From Nitratireductor basaltis (GTDB lineage Bacteria > Pseudomonadota > Alphaproteobacteria > Rhizobiales > Rhizobiaceae), in contig NZ_JMQM01000001.1 of NCBI RefSeq assembly GCF_000733725.1, forward strand, positions 930,001 to 994,000: DNA of 64,000 nucleotides. The letters are read 5' to 3'. Position 1 is the first letter of the stretch. Each line of letters begins with the position of its first letter. Below are positions 1 to 10,081 of the stretch, piece after piece. The notes under the pieces are model-generated. The model saw only the letters and a list, made by a program, of their open reading frames with translations. It was not told the origin of the DNA and ran no database searches. A program made the position numbers and the translations under genes.

Positions 1-1578
1 TTTTCGCAGAGCATGCAGGCTTCACTCGGAGTGGAACTCGGTACTGATACCGAAACCCGTGAGGAAGCTGCATACGCCGCATCTGCGCCGGTCGAGCCGA
101 CGGGCGCCGAAACGTCTCGCTACAGCCAGCCCGAGATCGATACGGTTGATGTTCCAGATGAGGCCGTGCCTCAAACCGACCAGCTTGATCTTCCAGAAGT
201 CGACTATCACGGCGACAAACCTGTGCAGGGCGAGTTCGACGACCTCGAGGAACTGCTTTCGGGCGCGTTCGGTGAAGGCAGCGGAGTGGGAGCGGAAGAG
301 CCGGAGCCGCAATGGGCTGAAGCCGCGGCTGCAACTGCCGTTGCTGCACCTGCTGCCGCAGTTGCTGCTACAACAGCGTCCGCGCAGACGGACTATGACG
401 ACGACTATTTCGACTCCGTTTATCAGCCCGGCGCACAGGGCGCTGCTGCCTTTGGTGCATCCGCTCAGGCCGCACCGCATTTCGGAGCGCCTGTCGACCC
501 CAGCTGGGGCGATTTCGACGAGACTGAAGCGCGTCTGGCACCTGCGCCCGGTGCTGAGCCTCCCTATCACACGGCCGCGCCATGGTATCAGTCGCGCAAC
601 GTGATGGCTGGTGCTGCGGCCGCTCTGGGCATCTTCATCCTGGGTGGCGTTGGCTATTACGCGTTCAGTTCCGGTGACGAGGCCTCTTCCGGTCCGGTGA
701 TCGTTCGCGCCGACGAGGGGCCGATCAAGGTAAGGCCGGAGAATCCGGGCGGGGTCCAGATCCCCAACCAGGACAATCCGGTCTACAAGAAGGTCTCCGG
801 CGCCAGCAACGAGCCAAAGGCAGAGCAGACCGAACTGGTCTCCACCACCGAGGAGCCGATCGATGTCGCTGCGCGTGTCCCAGCCGCTCCTTCACAGCCG
901 TCGCCAGTTGCGTCGGCCGATACGGCAAAGAGCGAGGAACGTCTTGAGACAGCGGGTGATCAGGATGGTTCCGCCGGCTCCGACACGGTGACGCTGGCGC
1001 CACGGATGGTGCGCTCCCTGGTTGTTCGTCCCGATGGCACCATGGCTCCGCGTGAATTGCCAAAACCGCAGCCACAGACGGCTGAAGGAGCGGCGCCGGC
1101 CGATACGCAAACTGGCAATACAGCTGCCGAAGAACAGACTGCGGTGCAGCAGGTCTCGCTGCCAGCAACGCCATCTGCAGTTCCGACGCAGCGGCCATCA
1201 CGTCCGGCTGCCGCACAGGCGGCTCCAGTTCAGCCTCAGGCTCCCGCTCAGCAGCAGGTTGCCGCTGCACGTGCACCGGCCGCTCCGCAGCCAGCCGCCG
1301 CGCAGCCTGCAGCGCCCCAAGCTCCTGCCGCAAGTTCGGGATGGTCGGTTCAGATCGCTTCTCAGCCTTCGGCCGCCGGTGCGCAGCAATCCTATCAGCA
1401 GATGGCCCAGCGTTATGGAAATCTCCTGCAGGGCCGTGGCGTGAATATCGTGAAGGCGGATATTGCGGGCAAGGGAACCTATTACCGGGTTCGTATCCCG
1501 TCATCCTCCAAGGATGATGCGATCCAGCTTTGCTCGCAGTTGAAATCCGCCGGCGGCAGCTGCTTCGTATCCAAGTAG
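1..1578 (+). CDS. SPOR-domain membrane protein (5' end outside window)
   Basis: Predicted inner-membrane, peptidoglycan-binding protein of the cell-division or envelope type. The reading frame is open to the window edge (four codons before the first ATG at 13), so the true start may lie upstream. Numbering from that ATG, residues 1-195 are acidic and Ala/Pro-rich (cytoplasmic). A single transmembrane helix spans about 199-220. A long Pro/Ala/Gln-rich periplasmic linker follows, and a SPOR domain fills about 441-521, beginning SGWSVQIASQ and ending at the stop. SPOR domains bind denuded glycan strands at division sites. In Rhizobiales such a gene commonly sits between argS and nagZ, and nagZ follows here. 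The partner and exact role cannot be read from sequence. Confidence 0.85.
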   Translation, partial: FSQSMQASLGVELGTDTETREEAAYAASAPVEPTGAETSRYSQPEIDTVDVPDEAVPQTDQLDLPEVDYHGDKPVQGEFDDLEELLSGAFGEGSGVGAEEPEPQWAEAAAATAVAAPAAAVAATTASAQTDYDDDYFDSVYQPGAQGAAAFGASAQAAPHFGAPVDPSWGDFDETEARLAPAPGAEPPYHTAAPWYQSRNVMAGAAAALGIFILGGVGYYAFSSGDEASSGPVIVRADEGPIKVRPENPGGVQIPNQDNPVYKKVSGASNEPKAEQTELVSTTEEPIDVAARVPAAPSQPSPVASADTAKSEERLETAGDQDGSAGSDTVTLAPRMVRSLVVRPDGTMAPRELPKPQPQTAEGAAPADTQTGNTAAEEQTAVQQVSLPATPSAVPTQRPSRPAAAQAAPVQPQAPAQQQVAAARAPAAPQPAAAQPAAPQAPAASSGWSVQIASQPSAAGAQQSYQQMAQRYGNLLQGRGVNIVKADIAGKGTYYRVRIPSSSKDDAIQLCSQLKSAGGSCFVSK

Positions 1579-1602
1579 TCCTGCCACTACATGTGTTGGT
1601 GA

Positions 1603-1632
1603 AAGCGCTGCCCTGACGGGCGGCGCTTTTTT
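1603..1632 (+). terminator. Rho-independent terminator after SPOR gene
   Basis: An 11-bp stem with one G-U pair (arms 1603-1613 and 1618-1628) and a 4-nt loop is followed by a run of six T. It lies 25 nt after the stop of the SPOR gene and separates it from nagZ. Confidence 0.85.
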
Positions 1633-1670
1633 CTTTGTGCGCCGGGTATGTGGGCGCATAACCTTTCTTC

Positions 1671-2687
1671 ATGACCGAATCAAAAGCCATGATCCTCGGC
1701 GCAAAGGGCCTGAGCCTGACCGCCGATGAAAAAGCCTTCTATGCAGCCGAGCGGCCATGGGGCTTCATCCTCTTTGCCCGCAACATCGCTGAGCGTGAAC
1801 AGGTGATCGACCTGGTCGCCAGCATGCGCGAGAGCATCGGACGCTCCGATGCGCCTGTCTTTATCGATCAGGAGGGCGGGCGTGTGCAGCGTCTGCGGCC
1901 ACCGCTCGCTGACAACTATCCGGAGGCTGCCAAGCTTGGCGAGGTTTATCGTCGGGACCGGGAGGCAGGACTGCGCGCGGCCTGGCTTATGGCGCGGTTG
2001 CATGGATTCGACCTTCGAAAGCTTGGTATCACCGCCGATTGCCTGCCGGTTCTTGATGTGCCTGTTGAGGGTGCCCATGACGTGATCGGCAATCGCGCCT
2101 TTGCCAAGGACCCGCAGACCGTGATCGCGCTTGGTCGTGCGGCAGCTGAGGGTCTGATGGCTGGGGGCGTCCTGCCCGTGATGAAACATGTGCCGGGTCA
2201 TGGGCGCGCGGGCGCCGACAGCCACAAGGCACTGCCGCGCGTTTCGGCGACGATGGATGAACTGCGTGCGCATGATTTCGTGCCGTTCAAGGCGCTGAAC
2301 GATCTGCCCATGGCGATGACGGCGCATGTGGTCTATGAAGCGATCGACCCCGAGCGACCGGCCACCACTTCGACGAAGGTGATCAACGAGATCATCCGAC
2401 AGGAAATCGGCTTTGACGGTCTGCTCATGAGCGATGACCTCTCCATGAACGCACTTTCTGGGGATTATCGCAGCCGCGCGGAAGCAGTTCTTGCGGGCGG
2501 GTGTGATCTTGTCCTTCACTGTGACGGCACGATGGGCGACATGATCGAGGTGGCCAAAAGCACGCCTGAATTAAGCGGTAGATCTTCACAGCGTGCACAA
2601 ACAGCGCTTGCCGCGCTTGGTGCGGGTGATGGAACGGAAGAAGCCGTGGCGCGCGCGGAGTTTGACAGTCTGGTGAGGGCTGCCTGA
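1671..2687 (+). CDS. nagZ: beta-N-acetylhexosaminidase NagZ
   Basis: Cytoplasmic glycoside hydrolase family 3 enzyme that removes N-acetylglucosamine from anhydro-muropeptides during peptidoglycan recycling. The length of 338 aa is normal for the single-domain NagZ. The family motif KHVPGHG is at 172-178, followed by DSH near 184, which supplies the acid/base dyad. The nucleophile Asp is in SDDLSM (D255). The ATG at 1671 is used; a second in-frame ATG (1689, MILGAKG) is possible. It is followed 17 nt later by scpA, so the two are probably cotranscribed. This nagZ-scpA-scpB-tat order is common in Rhizobiales. Confidence 0.95.
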   Translation: MTESKAMILGAKGLSLTADEKAFYAAERPWGFILFARNIAEREQVIDLVASMRESIGRSDAPVFIDQEGGRVQRLRPPLADNYPEAAKLGEVYRRDREAGLRAAWLMARLHGFDLRKLGITADCLPVLDVPVEGAHDVIGNRAFAKDPQTVIALGRAAAEGLMAGGVLPVMKHVPGHGRAGADSHKALPRVSATMDELRAHDFVPFKALNDLPMAMTAHVVYEAIDPERPATTSTKVINEIIRQEIGFDGLLMSDDLSMNALSGDYRSRAEAVLAGGCDLVLHCDGTMGDMIEVAKSTPELSGRSSQRAQTALAALGAGDGTEEAVARAEFDSLVRAA

Positions 2688-2704
2688 ACAGAACGGATTG
2701 CAGC

Positions 2705-3565
2705 TTGGCAGAAGCGACGAAACAGGATGGGCAGAAAGGGGGGCTGAAACCAACCCCCATGGATCCTCTGTGGTCGGACGCGGAAGCAAATTCAGACCGT
2801 GGCGTCAGCGAGCCGGCTCTGACCGTAGATGTTGACGGTTTTGAGGGACCGCTTGATCTCCTGCTTCATCTGGCACGCAATCAGAAGGTTGACCTGTCCA
2901 AGATCTCAGTCCTCGCTCTTGCCGAGCAGTATCTCGTATTCGTGGAGCAGGTGCGCTCCATGCGGCTTGAACTGGCCGCCGATTATCTCGTCATGGCCGC
3001 CTGGCTTGCCTATCTGAAGTCGCGGTTGCTGATCCCCAAGAAAGCGGATGATGAGGAGCCTTCTGGTGAAGAGATGGCTGCGGTCCTTCAATTCAGGCTG
3101 AAGCGCCTGGAGGCCATGCGTGATGCCGCAGCGCGGTTGGTCAATCGCAATCGACTGGGGCGTGAGGTTTTCGGGCGCGGCATGCCGGAGCAACTGGTTG
3201 TCGACAAGCGCAGTACTTTCGAGGCCTCGCTCTATGACCTGCTTACCGCCTATGCAGCCCAGCGCCAGAGACGCGCGATCACCAATGTGCGCATAGCCAA
3301 GCGTGGCGTCTGGTCGCTGAAACAGGCGCGCGACATCCTCACGCGGCTCGTTGGAGAATTGAAGGACTGGACGGCATTGGACCGCTTCCTACTCCAATAT
3401 ATCGATGACCCGCGCGACCGGGCGACAGCGCTTGCAAGTTCCTTCGCGGCAAGTCTTGAACTTGTCCGTGAGGGTGCACTTGAGATCCGGCAACAGGAGG
3501 CGTTCGCGCCCATCTATATGCGCAACACCACGGACCTTACGCGTCCGAAGAGGGAAGCGGGATGA
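2705..3565 (+). CDS. scpA: segregation and condensation protein A
   Basis: Kleisin subunit of the Smc-ScpA-ScpB condensin complex, which compacts and segregates the chromosome. The body starts with the typical VDVDGFEGPLDLLLHLARNQ segment and is 286 aa from a TTG at 2705. An in-frame ATG at 2759 (MDPLWSDAE) is an alternative start of 268 aa; neither has a well-spaced Shine-Dalgarno, although a G-rich run lies at 2736-2742. The last codons overlap scpB by 4 nt (ATGA), indicating translational coupling. No smc gene is in the window. Confidence 0.93.
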   Translation: MAEATKQDGQKGGLKPTPMDPLWSDAEANSDRGVSEPALTVDVDGFEGPLDLLLHLARNQKVDLSKISVLALAEQYLVFVEQVRSMRLELAADYLVMAAWLAYLKSRLLIPKKADDEEPSGEEMAAVLQFRLKRLEAMRDAAARLVNRNRLGREVFGRGMPEQLVVDKRSTFEASLYDLLTAYAAQRQRRAITNVRIAKRGVWSLKQARDILTRLVGELKDWTALDRFLLQYIDDPRDRATALASSFAASLELVREGALEIRQQEAFAPIYMRNTTDLTRPKREAG

Positions 3566-4287
3566 GTGATCGTGCCAATGTCATACCGATTTTCGGCTCG
3601 TCTGAAGGGGATGACGGCAGCGTCGGAGGCGGAGTAGCGCTCAGTGATGCCAAGCGCATGGCGGAAGCCATCGTGTTCGCCAGTGCCGAACCTGTCTCGC
3701 GCCGCATGCTTGAGGAACGGCTGCCGGAGGGCGTCAATATCAGCAAGGTGATGGAAGCGCTTGTTCGCGATTATGCGACACGGGGCGTGAACCTTGTTCG
3801 TGTCGAGGACAACTGGGCGTTCCGCACGGCAGGTGATCTCGCATTCCTGATGAGCCGCAATGCGGTTCAGCAGAAGAAGCTTTCGCGCGCCGCGCTGGAG
3901 ATGCTCGCGGTCATCGCCTATCACCAGCCGGTTACACGCGCCGAGATCGAAGAGATCCGTGGTGTCGAGACCTCCAAGGGGACCCTGGACATTCTGCTGG
4001 AAACCGGCTGGGTGCGGATGCGCGGGCGTCGCAGGACACCGGGCCGCCCCGTCACTTATGGCACGACCACCGATTTTCTCGATCATTTCGGGCTTGAGGA
4101 ACTCCGCGATCTTCCAGGCATGGACGAGCTGCGTGGGGCCGGGCTTCTATCGGGGCGGATGCCCTCCGGCTTTGCGGTTCCCCAGCCGCCTGTGGACGCG
4201 GATGCATTGACTGAGGACGAAGATCCGCTGACGGATATCGACTTCGAGGAGCTCGGTCTGTTGACACCGCGCGTCGAGGATGATTGA
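3562..4287 (+). CDS. scpB: segregation and condensation protein B
   Basis: Winged-helix subunit of the Smc-ScpAB condensin complex; it dimerises and stabilises ScpA on Smc. It is 241 aa. The segment from SDAKRMAEAIVFASAEPVS through the paired winged helices (including AYHQPVTRAEIEEIRGV and RRTPGRPVTYGTT) is typical of ScpB. The C-terminal 50 residues are acidic. The start codon overlaps the scpA stop (ATGA). Confidence 0.95.
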   Translation: MSDRANVIPIFGSSEGDDGSVGGGVALSDAKRMAEAIVFASAEPVSRRMLEERLPEGVNISKVMEALVRDYATRGVNLVRVEDNWAFRTAGDLAFLMSRNAVQQKKLSRAALEMLAVIAYHQPVTRAEIEEIRGVETSKGTLDILLETGWVRMRGRRRTPGRPVTYGTTTDFLDHFGLEELRDLPGMDELRGAGLLSGRMPSGFAVPQPPVDADALTEDEDPLTDIDFEELGLLTPRVEDD

Positions 4288-4323
4288 CCCGGTTACGGAT
4301 CAACCGCGCGAGACGCTCCAGCC

Positions 4324-5427
4324 ATGAACGACATGAGGGAAAAGCCGGCCCGGGTTACCGCCGGTGTTACCTTTGCCGCGCGGCTTGCCTTCAAGAATAT
4401 CAGCCACCGGTTTGCGCCGGGCAAGGATACGCTTTGCGATGTGACGCTTGAGGCCGAGCCTGGTCAGGTTTTGTGCCTGCTTGGGCCGTCGGGCTCGGGC
4501 AAGACGACACTTTTGCGTATTGCGGCGGGTATCGAGGCGCAATCCGAAGGTCAGGTTGTTCTCAATGATCGTGAGATTGCCGGCCCCAATGTTTTCCTGC
4601 CGCCAGAGGAACGGTCGATCGGGCTTGTCTTCCAGGATTTCGCTCTGTTTCCCCACCTCACCATACTTGAAAATGTCCGCTTCGGCCTGACCGCGCTTTC
4701 AAGCGAAGAAGCGAGGCGGGAGGCAATGATCGCCCTGGAACGCGTGGGGCTTGAGGGTGTGGCAGAGGCCTATCCGCATGTCCTGTCCGGGGGGCAGCAG
4801 CAGCGTGTTGCGCTCGCGCGCGCTCTCGCGCCGCGACCGGCGGTCTTGCTGATGGATGAACCCTTTTCGGGCCTGGATTCGCGTCTCAAGGATTCGGTGC
4901 GTGCGGAAACGCTCGCGATTCTTCGCCAAAGCCGCGCTACGGCCATAGTAGTGACGCATGATGCTGAAGAGGCCATGCGGATGGGCGACCGTATCGCGCT
5001 GCTTCGCGATGGCAAGCTTGTGCAGGTGGGTACGGCTCAGGAGCTGTATCTTCAGCCGGTTGATCCTTTCGTTGCGGGCTTCTTTTCCGAGATCAACCGC
5101 ATCGAGTGTCGCGCGCAGAATCAGCAGGCTCAGACACCGTTCGGTTCATTTCCGGCAGCCGGGATGGCGGACGGCCAGCCCCTGACCGTGGCGATCCGGC
5201 TTGCAGGCTTCGATGTCTCGGAGGACGGCGAGGGGCTCGCTGCACGCATCGTCGCGCGGCGGTTCCTGGGCGTCGTGGAGCTTCTGGAACTGGCGGTTTC
5301 CGGTCTCGACGAGCATGTGCATGCGCGCGTGCGAGCTGGCATTCTGTCACCCGGTATACGAGACATTCGTATTAATGTTCGCCCTTCGGACGTTCTAGTG
5401 TTTGAAAGACAGAACGAAACCGCATAA
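4324..5427 (+). CDS. ABC transporter ATP-binding protein (orphan)
   Basis: ATPase subunit of an ABC importer of the spermidine/putrescine-iron-maltose class. Walker A GPSGSGKT begins at residue 54. The Q-loop is in [10 protein letters not shown], the signature [15 protein letters not shown] starts at about 154, Walker B is VLLMDEP near 175, and the H-loop is THDAEEA. Residues from about 240 form a C-terminal TOBE-like regulatory domain. At 367 aa it has normal length for the class. No permease or binding-protein gene is adjacent, so the substrate is unknown. The gene lies 36 nt after scpB and 35 nt before tatA, which suggests it is transcribed with the scp-tat block. Assignment to the ABC family is certain; transport role is inferred. 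Confidence 0.85.
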   Translation: MNDMREKPARVTAGVTFAARLAFKNISHRFAPGKDTLCDVTLEAEPGQVLCLLGPSGSGKTTLLRIAAGIEAQSEGQVVLNDREIAGPNVFLPPEERSIGLVFQDFALFPHLTILENVRFGLTALSSEEARREAMIALERVGLEGVAEAYPHVLSGGQQQRVALARALAPRPAVLLMDEPFSGLDSRLKDSVRAETLAILRQSRATAIVVTHDAEEAMRMGDRIALLRDGKLVQVGTAQELYLQPVDPFVAGFFSEINRIECRAQNQQAQTPFGSFPAAGMADGQPLTVAIRLAGFDVSEDGEGLAARIVARRFLGVVELLELAVSGLDEHVHARVRAGILSPGIRDIRINVRPSDVLVFERQNETA

Positions 5428-5462
5428 ATCAATCTTCAGGAAACAGGCAAAAGAGAATTATC

Positions 5463-5684
5463 ATGGGTTCCTTCTCCATCTGGCACTGGCTTATCGTTCT
5501 GGTCGTCGTGCTTCTGCTTTTTGGTCGCGGCAAGATCCCCGAGCTGATGGGTGACATGGCCAAGGGCATCAAGAGCTTCAAGAAGGGCATGGCGGACGAT
5601 GAGGATGCGGAAGACACCCGCACCGTTGAGCATCGGGCGGATGAGCCGGTAAAGCCGTCCAAGGAAAAAGCCACCAAGTCCTGA
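5463..5684 (+). CDS. tatA: Sec-independent translocase subunit TatA
   Basis: Small pore-forming subunit of the twin-arginine translocase, which exports folded proteins. It is 73 aa, with one N-terminal transmembrane helix (about residues 6-20), the hinge FGRGKIPEL, an amphipathic helix ([15 protein letters not shown]) and a charged tail. It is the first gene of a tatA-tatB-tatC set on the same strand, 43 nt before tatB. Confidence 0.97.
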   Translation: MGSFSIWHWLIVLVVVLLLFGRGKIPELMGDMAKGIKSFKKGMADDEDAEDTRTVEHRADEPVKPSKEKATKS

Positions 5685-5727
5685 CATTCGCGGCGTCACT
5701 TGTGACGCCTGCACGGAAGCTTGATAC

Positions 5728-6303
5728 ATGTTTGATCTTGGCTGGCCGGAACTGCTCGTCGTCGCGATTGTCCTGATCGTGGTTGTCGGGCCCAAAGACT
5801 TGCCGCGCGTATTGCGCGGCTTTGGGCGCACCACGTCGAAGATCCGCGGTATGGCTGGTGATTTCCGCAAGCAGTTCGATGAAGCCCTTCGGGAGGCGGA
5901 ACTGGAGGACGTCCAGACACTGGTCAAGGACGCTCGCAAGCTGGACCCGCGAAGGGAAATCAAGAAGCATCTGAGTCCGTTGGAAGAAGCGGGCAAGGAT
6001 GTTCGTGCGGGGCTGGATCAGGCCATGAAGCCAAAGGCTTCGCAGCCGAAGCTTGATGAAGGCAACCGGCCGGCGGCAAGCGACGCCGTGGCCAAGGCGC
6101 CGGTGAAGACAGGCGCAACGGCAAAGTCATCCGCGGCAGGTAAAGCTACGGCCAAGAGTGCCGCTTCAGCTGCGAAGAAGGCTCCATCCGGCTCCCGTAG
6201 CACATCGAAAACCGCTGCAAAGCCCAAGAGCGCGAGGGCAGGTGGGACAAAATCTGCCACTGCCAGGCCGGCAACAACCAAGAAGACAGGAAGCGGCGCG
6301 TGA
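5728..6303 (+). CDS. tatB: Sec-independent translocase subunit TatB
   Basis: TatB forms the substrate-receptor complex with TatC in the inner membrane. The N-terminus MFDLGWPELLVVAIVLIVV is the membrane helix, followed by GPKDLPRVLR and an amphipathic helix to about residue 75. From about residue 110 to the end (191 aa) the tail is low-complexity, rich in Lys, Ala, Ser and Thr, and resembles histone H1 or alphaproteobacterial TatB tails. The stop overlaps the GTG start of tatC. Confidence 0.96.
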   Translation: MFDLGWPELLVVAIVLIVVVGPKDLPRVLRGFGRTTSKIRGMAGDFRKQFDEALREAELEDVQTLVKDARKLDPRREIKKHLSPLEEAGKDVRAGLDQAMKPKASQPKLDEGNRPAASDAVAKAPVKTGATAKSSAAGKATAKSAASAAKKAPSGSRSTSKTAAKPKSARAGGTKSATARPATTKKTGSGA

Positions 6304-7142
6304 GTTCTCACGACGAAGACGATATCGAGGCGACGTCAGCCCCGCTGATGGAACATCTGATCGAGTTGCGCCAACGGCTGATCTGGGCCATTGGCGGCTT
6401 CTTCGTGGCGTTTCTGGTCTGCTTCTTCTTTGCAAAGCAGATATTCAATCTGCTCGTCATCCCCTTTCAGTGGGCGACTAGCTGGGCCGGCCTTGATGCC
6501 GACAAGGTCGATTTGATCTACACGGCGCCGCAGGAATTCTTCTTCACCCAGATCAAGCTCGCCATGTTCGGCGGTCTTGTCCTGGCTTTTCCGGTCATTG
6601 CTTCGCAGATATACAAATTCGTGGCTCCCGGGCTCTACAGGAACGAGCGCCACGCATTCCTGCCATTCCTGATCGCTTCACCGATCCTGTTCCTGATCGG
6701 TGCGGCACTCGTCTATTTCTTCTTCACGCCCATGGTGATGTGGTTCTTCCTGTCGATGCAGCAGGTTGGACCCGATGCCGAAGTGCAGATTTCACTTCTG
6801 CCGAAAGTGTCCGAATATCTCGGACTGATCATGACGCTGATCCTCTCCTTCGGGCTGGTGTTCCAGCTTCCGGTGGTGACGACGCTCATGGCGCGCGTCG
6901 GTTTGCTGACTTCCGAGGGGCTTGCCGACAAGCGCAAATATGCAATCGTAGCTGCTTTCGTGGCCGCTGCCATCCTCACGCCGCCGGATCCGGTCAGCCA
7001 GATCGGTCTTGCGATTCCGACCATCCTTCTCTACGAGGTTGCGATCTGGAGTGCCCGGATGGTGGAGCGCAGACGCGCTGAGCGGGAAGAAGCGGCAGCA
7101 GCTGAAACGGCTTCTGACAAGGCAGCCGAAACAGGCGAGTAG
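6300..7142 (+). CDS. tatC: Sec-independent translocase subunit TatC
   Basis: Six-helix receptor of the Tat translocase that recognises the twin-arginine signal peptide. The N-terminal cytoplasmic region has the conserved [13 protein letters not shown] segment, and the first periplasmic/TM2 region contains [16 protein letters not shown]. Length 280 aa is normal with a charged C-terminal tail. The start is GTG at 6300 and overlaps the tatB stop, so translation is coupled. Confidence 0.97.
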   Translation: MSSHDEDDIEATSAPLMEHLIELRQRLIWAIGGFFVAFLVCFFFAKQIFNLLVIPFQWATSWAGLDADKVDLIYTAPQEFFFTQIKLAMFGGLVLAFPVIASQIYKFVAPGLYRNERHAFLPFLIASPILFLIGAALVYFFFTPMVMWFFLSMQQVGPDAEVQISLLPKVSEYLGLIMTLILSFGLVFQLPVVTTLMARVGLLTSEGLADKRKYAIVAAFVAAAILTPPDPVSQIGLAIPTILLYEVAIWSARMVERRRAEREEAAAAETASDKAAETGE

Positions 7143-7210
7143 ACCGCATCCGTTCATCGAGCGCTATCGCCGTGCGGGCTCAATTTCACGCCTCGCACGC
7201 CGGAAAGAAC

Positions 7211-8500
7211 ATGCTCGACATCAAGTGGATACGCGAAAACCCGCAAGGCCTTGAACAGGCCCTCATCAAGCGTGGAGCGCAGGCCGACGAGGCCTCGAGC
7301 CTGGTACAATCCGTGCTTGAGGCCGACGAGGCGCGCCGTTCCCACCTCACAAAATTGCAGGAAGCCCAGTCGCGTCAGAAGACGATCTCCAAGGAAATCG
7401 GCCAGGCCATGGGCGCTGGTGACAAAGAGAAGGCCGAGGCACTCAAGGCCGAGGTCGGAGAACTGAAGCGCTTCGTACAGGAAGGCGAGGCTGCCGAGCG
7501 GGACCTGGATGCGAATCTTCTCAATATCTTGGCCGGTATCCCCAATGTGCCGCTGGAAGATGTTCCGGTTGGTGCCGACGAGAATGACAATGTCGAGTTG
7601 CGCCGCTTTGGCGAGCCAAGAGAGATGGATGGTGCAAAGGAGCATTACGAGCTTGGCGAGGCGCTCGGCATGATGGATTTCGAGCGTGCGGCGAGGCTTT
7701 CCGGTGCGCGCTTTACCGTTCTTTCCGGTCCACTTGCGCGTCTTGAGCGTGCGCTCGGCCAATTCATGCTCGATCTGCACACGCAGGAGCACGGATATAC
7801 GGAAGTGCAGCCGCCGCTACTGGTGCGTGACGATGCGCTTTTCGGCACCGGGCAGTTGCCGAAATTTTCCGAGGATCTCTTCAAGGCCGGTGACCATCAT
7901 TGGCTGATCCCGACTGCCGAAGTGCCGCTCACCAATCTGGTGCGTGAAGAGATTCTGGAGAAAGAGAAGCTACCGCTGCGCTTTACCGCGCTCACGCCGT
8001 GCTTCCGTTCCGAGGCCGGTTCTGCGGGACGCGACACGCGTGGCATGTTGCGTCAGCACCAGTTCTACAAGGTCGAGCTGGTCTCGATCACGGATGCGGA
8101 CAGCGCAATCGCCGAGCATGAGCGGATGACCGAATGCGCCGAGACGGTTCTGAAAAAGCTGGAACTGCCTTTCCGCACCATGACCCTTTGCACGGGGGAC
8201 ATGGGGTTTGGTGCACGAAAGACCTATGACATCGAGGTTTGGCTGCCGGGCCAGAATGCCTATCGCGAAATTTCATCCTGCTCCGTCTGCGGTGACTTCC
8301 AGGGGCGTCGCATGAATGCGCGCCATCGCGCGAGCGGCGAGAAGCAGACGCAGTTCGTGCACACGCTGAACGGTTCGGGCACTGCTCTTGGCCGCGCGCT
8401 CATTGCGGTCATGGAAAACTATCAGAACGCGGATGGTTCGATCACGGTGCCGACGGCGCTGCGTCCCTATATGGGCGGGGTGGAAAAGATCGGCGGATAG
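7211..8500 (+). CDS. serS: serine-tRNA ligase
   Basis: Class II aminoacyl-tRNA synthetase that charges tRNA-Ser in the cytoplasm. The ATG at 7211 ([11 protein letters not shown]) was chosen because homologues start there and GGAAAG precedes it; an in-frame ATG at 7172 would add 13 unrelated residues. That gives 429 aa. The N-terminal antiparallel coiled coil covers roughly 25-100. Motif 2 is near [20 protein letters not shown] and motif 3 near [19 protein letters not shown]. It follows tatC after 68 nt; serS-surE-pcm is a common Rhizobiales order. Confidence 0.97.
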   Translation: MLDIKWIRENPQGLEQALIKRGAQADEASSLVQSVLEADEARRSHLTKLQEAQSRQKTISKEIGQAMGAGDKEKAEALKAEVGELKRFVQEGEAAERDLDANLLNILAGIPNVPLEDVPVGADENDNVELRRFGEPREMDGAKEHYELGEALGMMDFERAARLSGARFTVLSGPLARLERALGQFMLDLHTQEHGYTEVQPPLLVRDDALFGTGQLPKFSEDLFKAGDHHWLIPTAEVPLTNLVREEILEKEKLPLRFTALTPCFRSEAGSAGRDTRGMLRQHQFYKVELVSITDADSAIAEHERMTECAETVLKKLELPFRTMTLCTGDMGFGARKTYDIEVWLPGQNAYREISSCSVCGDFQGRRMNARHRASGEKQTQFVHTLNGSGTALGRALIAVMENYQNADGSITVPTALRPYMGGVEKIGG

Positions 8501-8598
8501 GCGCTTGTCATCAAGCCCGTGTCTTTCCATTTGGCTTCGGTGCGGGCAGCATCAGCCGTTGTTGCACGATTGCGAATCATGGGCGAGGGGACTGAACA

Positions 8599-9357
8599 TT
8601 GCGCATTCTGTTGACGAATGACGACGGCATCCATGCTGAAGGTTTGCAGGTTCTGGAGCGCGTTGCCCGCACTCTGAGTGATGATGTCTGGGTGGTGGCG
8701 CCCGAGACCGACCAGTCCGGCTTCGCCCATTCGCTCTCGCTGTCCGAGCCGCTTCGCATGCGCAAGATCGATGATCGCCATTTTGCATTGCGCGGCACCC
8801 CGACCGATTGCGTGATCATGGCTGTCACCAAGGTTATGGACAGCCCGCCCGATCTCATCCTTTCAGGCATCAACAATGGCACCAATATCGCCGATGATGT
8901 CACCTATTCGGGTACAGTGGCCGGAGCCATGGAAGGAACGCTTCTCGGCATCCGTTCGATTGCGCTTAGCCAGGCCTACGACTTTACCGACGAAAGCCGC
9001 TTCGTGCCGTGGGATGTTGCCGAAACGCTGGCGCCTGATCTTCTGCGCAAGCTCGTGAAGACCGATCTTCCCGAAGGCGTGTTTTTGAACGTCAACTTCC
9101 CCAATTGTCGTCCTGAGGATGCAAAAGGCACGCAGGTGACGGCTCAGGGCAAACTGATCCACGGGCTGTGGATCGATGAACGAAAGGACGGTAGAGGCTT
9201 TCCCTATTACTGGCTGCGCTTTGGCCGCAAGCAGTCGGAAGTGCGGGAGGGAAGCGATCAGGCTGCCGTTCGTGACGGCTACATATCCGTTACGCCGCTG
9301 CATCTCGATCTTACCGCTCATGAGGTTCGTCAGGAACTGGCCAAGGTATTGAAATGA
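8599..9357 (+). CDS. surE: 5'/3'-nucleotidase SurE
   Basis: Stationary-phase survival phosphatase that dephosphorylates nucleoside monophosphates. The metal-binding N-terminus [16 protein letters not shown], the [20 protein letters not shown] segment and the 252-aa length are diagnostic. The start is TTG at 8599, preceded by GGCGAGGGG at a normal distance; no ATG is available near the conserved N-terminus. It overlaps pcm by 4 nt (ATGA), matching the frequent surE-pcm pairing. Confidence 0.96.
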   Translation: MRILLTNDDGIHAEGLQVLERVARTLSDDVWVVAPETDQSGFAHSLSLSEPLRMRKIDDRHFALRGTPTDCVIMAVTKVMDSPPDLILSGINNGTNIADDVTYSGTVAGAMEGTLLGIRSIALSQAYDFTDESRFVPWDVAETLAPDLLRKLVKTDLPEGVFLNVNFPNCRPEDAKGTQVTAQGKLIHGLWIDERKDGRGFPYYWLRFGRKQSEVREGSDQAAVRDGYISVTPLHLDLTAHEVRQELAKVLK

Positions 9358-10004
9358 GCGAGACCGGCAGCGACAGGGAGGGGTTTGCGGCCCTGATGCT
9401 GCGCATGCGCGCACGGGGCATAGGATCGAAGGCACTCTTCGAGGCAATTGAAAACACACCACGCGCGAGTTTCGTGCCCGCCGAATTCCGTGATGCGGTC
9501 TGGTCGAACCGCACCGTTCCGATCGCGTGTGGAGAGACCCTGGAAGCCTGCGATTTCCAGGCCGCCATGATTGCCGCACTTGATCTTCAGCCGGGCAACC
9601 GGCTTCTCGAGATCGGAACGGGGTCGGGATACACGTCAGCGGTCATGGCGCGGCTTTGCGACAAGGTCCTTACTCTCGATCGCTACAAGACGCTGATCCA
9701 GCAGGCCCAGTTACGCCACGAGCATCTCGGTCTGACCAACATCGTCGCCAGGCAATCCGATGGGCGCGAAGGAGCGGCGGAAGGTCCGTTCGATCGCATC
9801 ATCGTCTGGGCTTCGTTCGAGGAACTGCCACGAAAATTCGTCGATCAGCTCACCAGTGGGGGCATCATGATCGCTCCGATCGGGCCGGGGGAGGATGTGC
9901 AGACCATGACACATCTGACCAAGGTGGGGAGTCGTTTCGAGAAGGTGGAGCTTGAGACCACGAGGCTCCAGCCACTTGCAGCCGGTGTGGCCGAGGCAAT
10001 CTGA
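9354..10004 (+). CDS. pcm: protein-L-isoaspartate O-methyltransferase
   Basis: SAM-dependent repair enzyme that methylates isoaspartyl residues in aged proteins. The SAM-binding motif I is [16 protein letters not shown], preceded by the family segment [20 protein letters not shown], in which the usual SQP reads EAC-DFQ. It is 216 aa with normal length. Its start overlaps the surE stop, so the two are translationally coupled. Confidence 0.93.
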   Translation: MSETGSDREGFAALMLRMRARGIGSKALFEAIENTPRASFVPAEFRDAVWSNRTVPIACGETLEACDFQAAMIAALDLQPGNRLLEIGTGSGYTSAVMARLCDKVLTLDRYKTLIQQAQLRHEHLGLTNIVARQSDGREGAAEGPFDRIIVWASFEELPRKFVDQLTSGGIMIAPIGPGEDVQTMTHLTKVGSRFEKVELETTRLQPLAAGVAEAI

Positions 10005-10031
10005 ATTTATGCCGATCATTCTTCGGCAGAT

Positions 10032-10062
10032 TTAACCGACCAGTAACATTAACGCGCTTTAA
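10032..10062 (+). promoter_or_regulatory. candidate CtrA boxes upstream of LysM/LytM gene
   Basis: TTAA-N7-GTAA (10032-10046) is one mismatch from the CtrA consensus TTAA-N7-TTAA, and TTAA-N6-TTAA follows at 10049-10062. Both lie within 50 nt of the start of a predicted cell-division amidase activator. Binding is inferred only. Confidence 0.3.
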
Positions 10063-10081
10063 TCCCATCCAGTTAGAGGTA

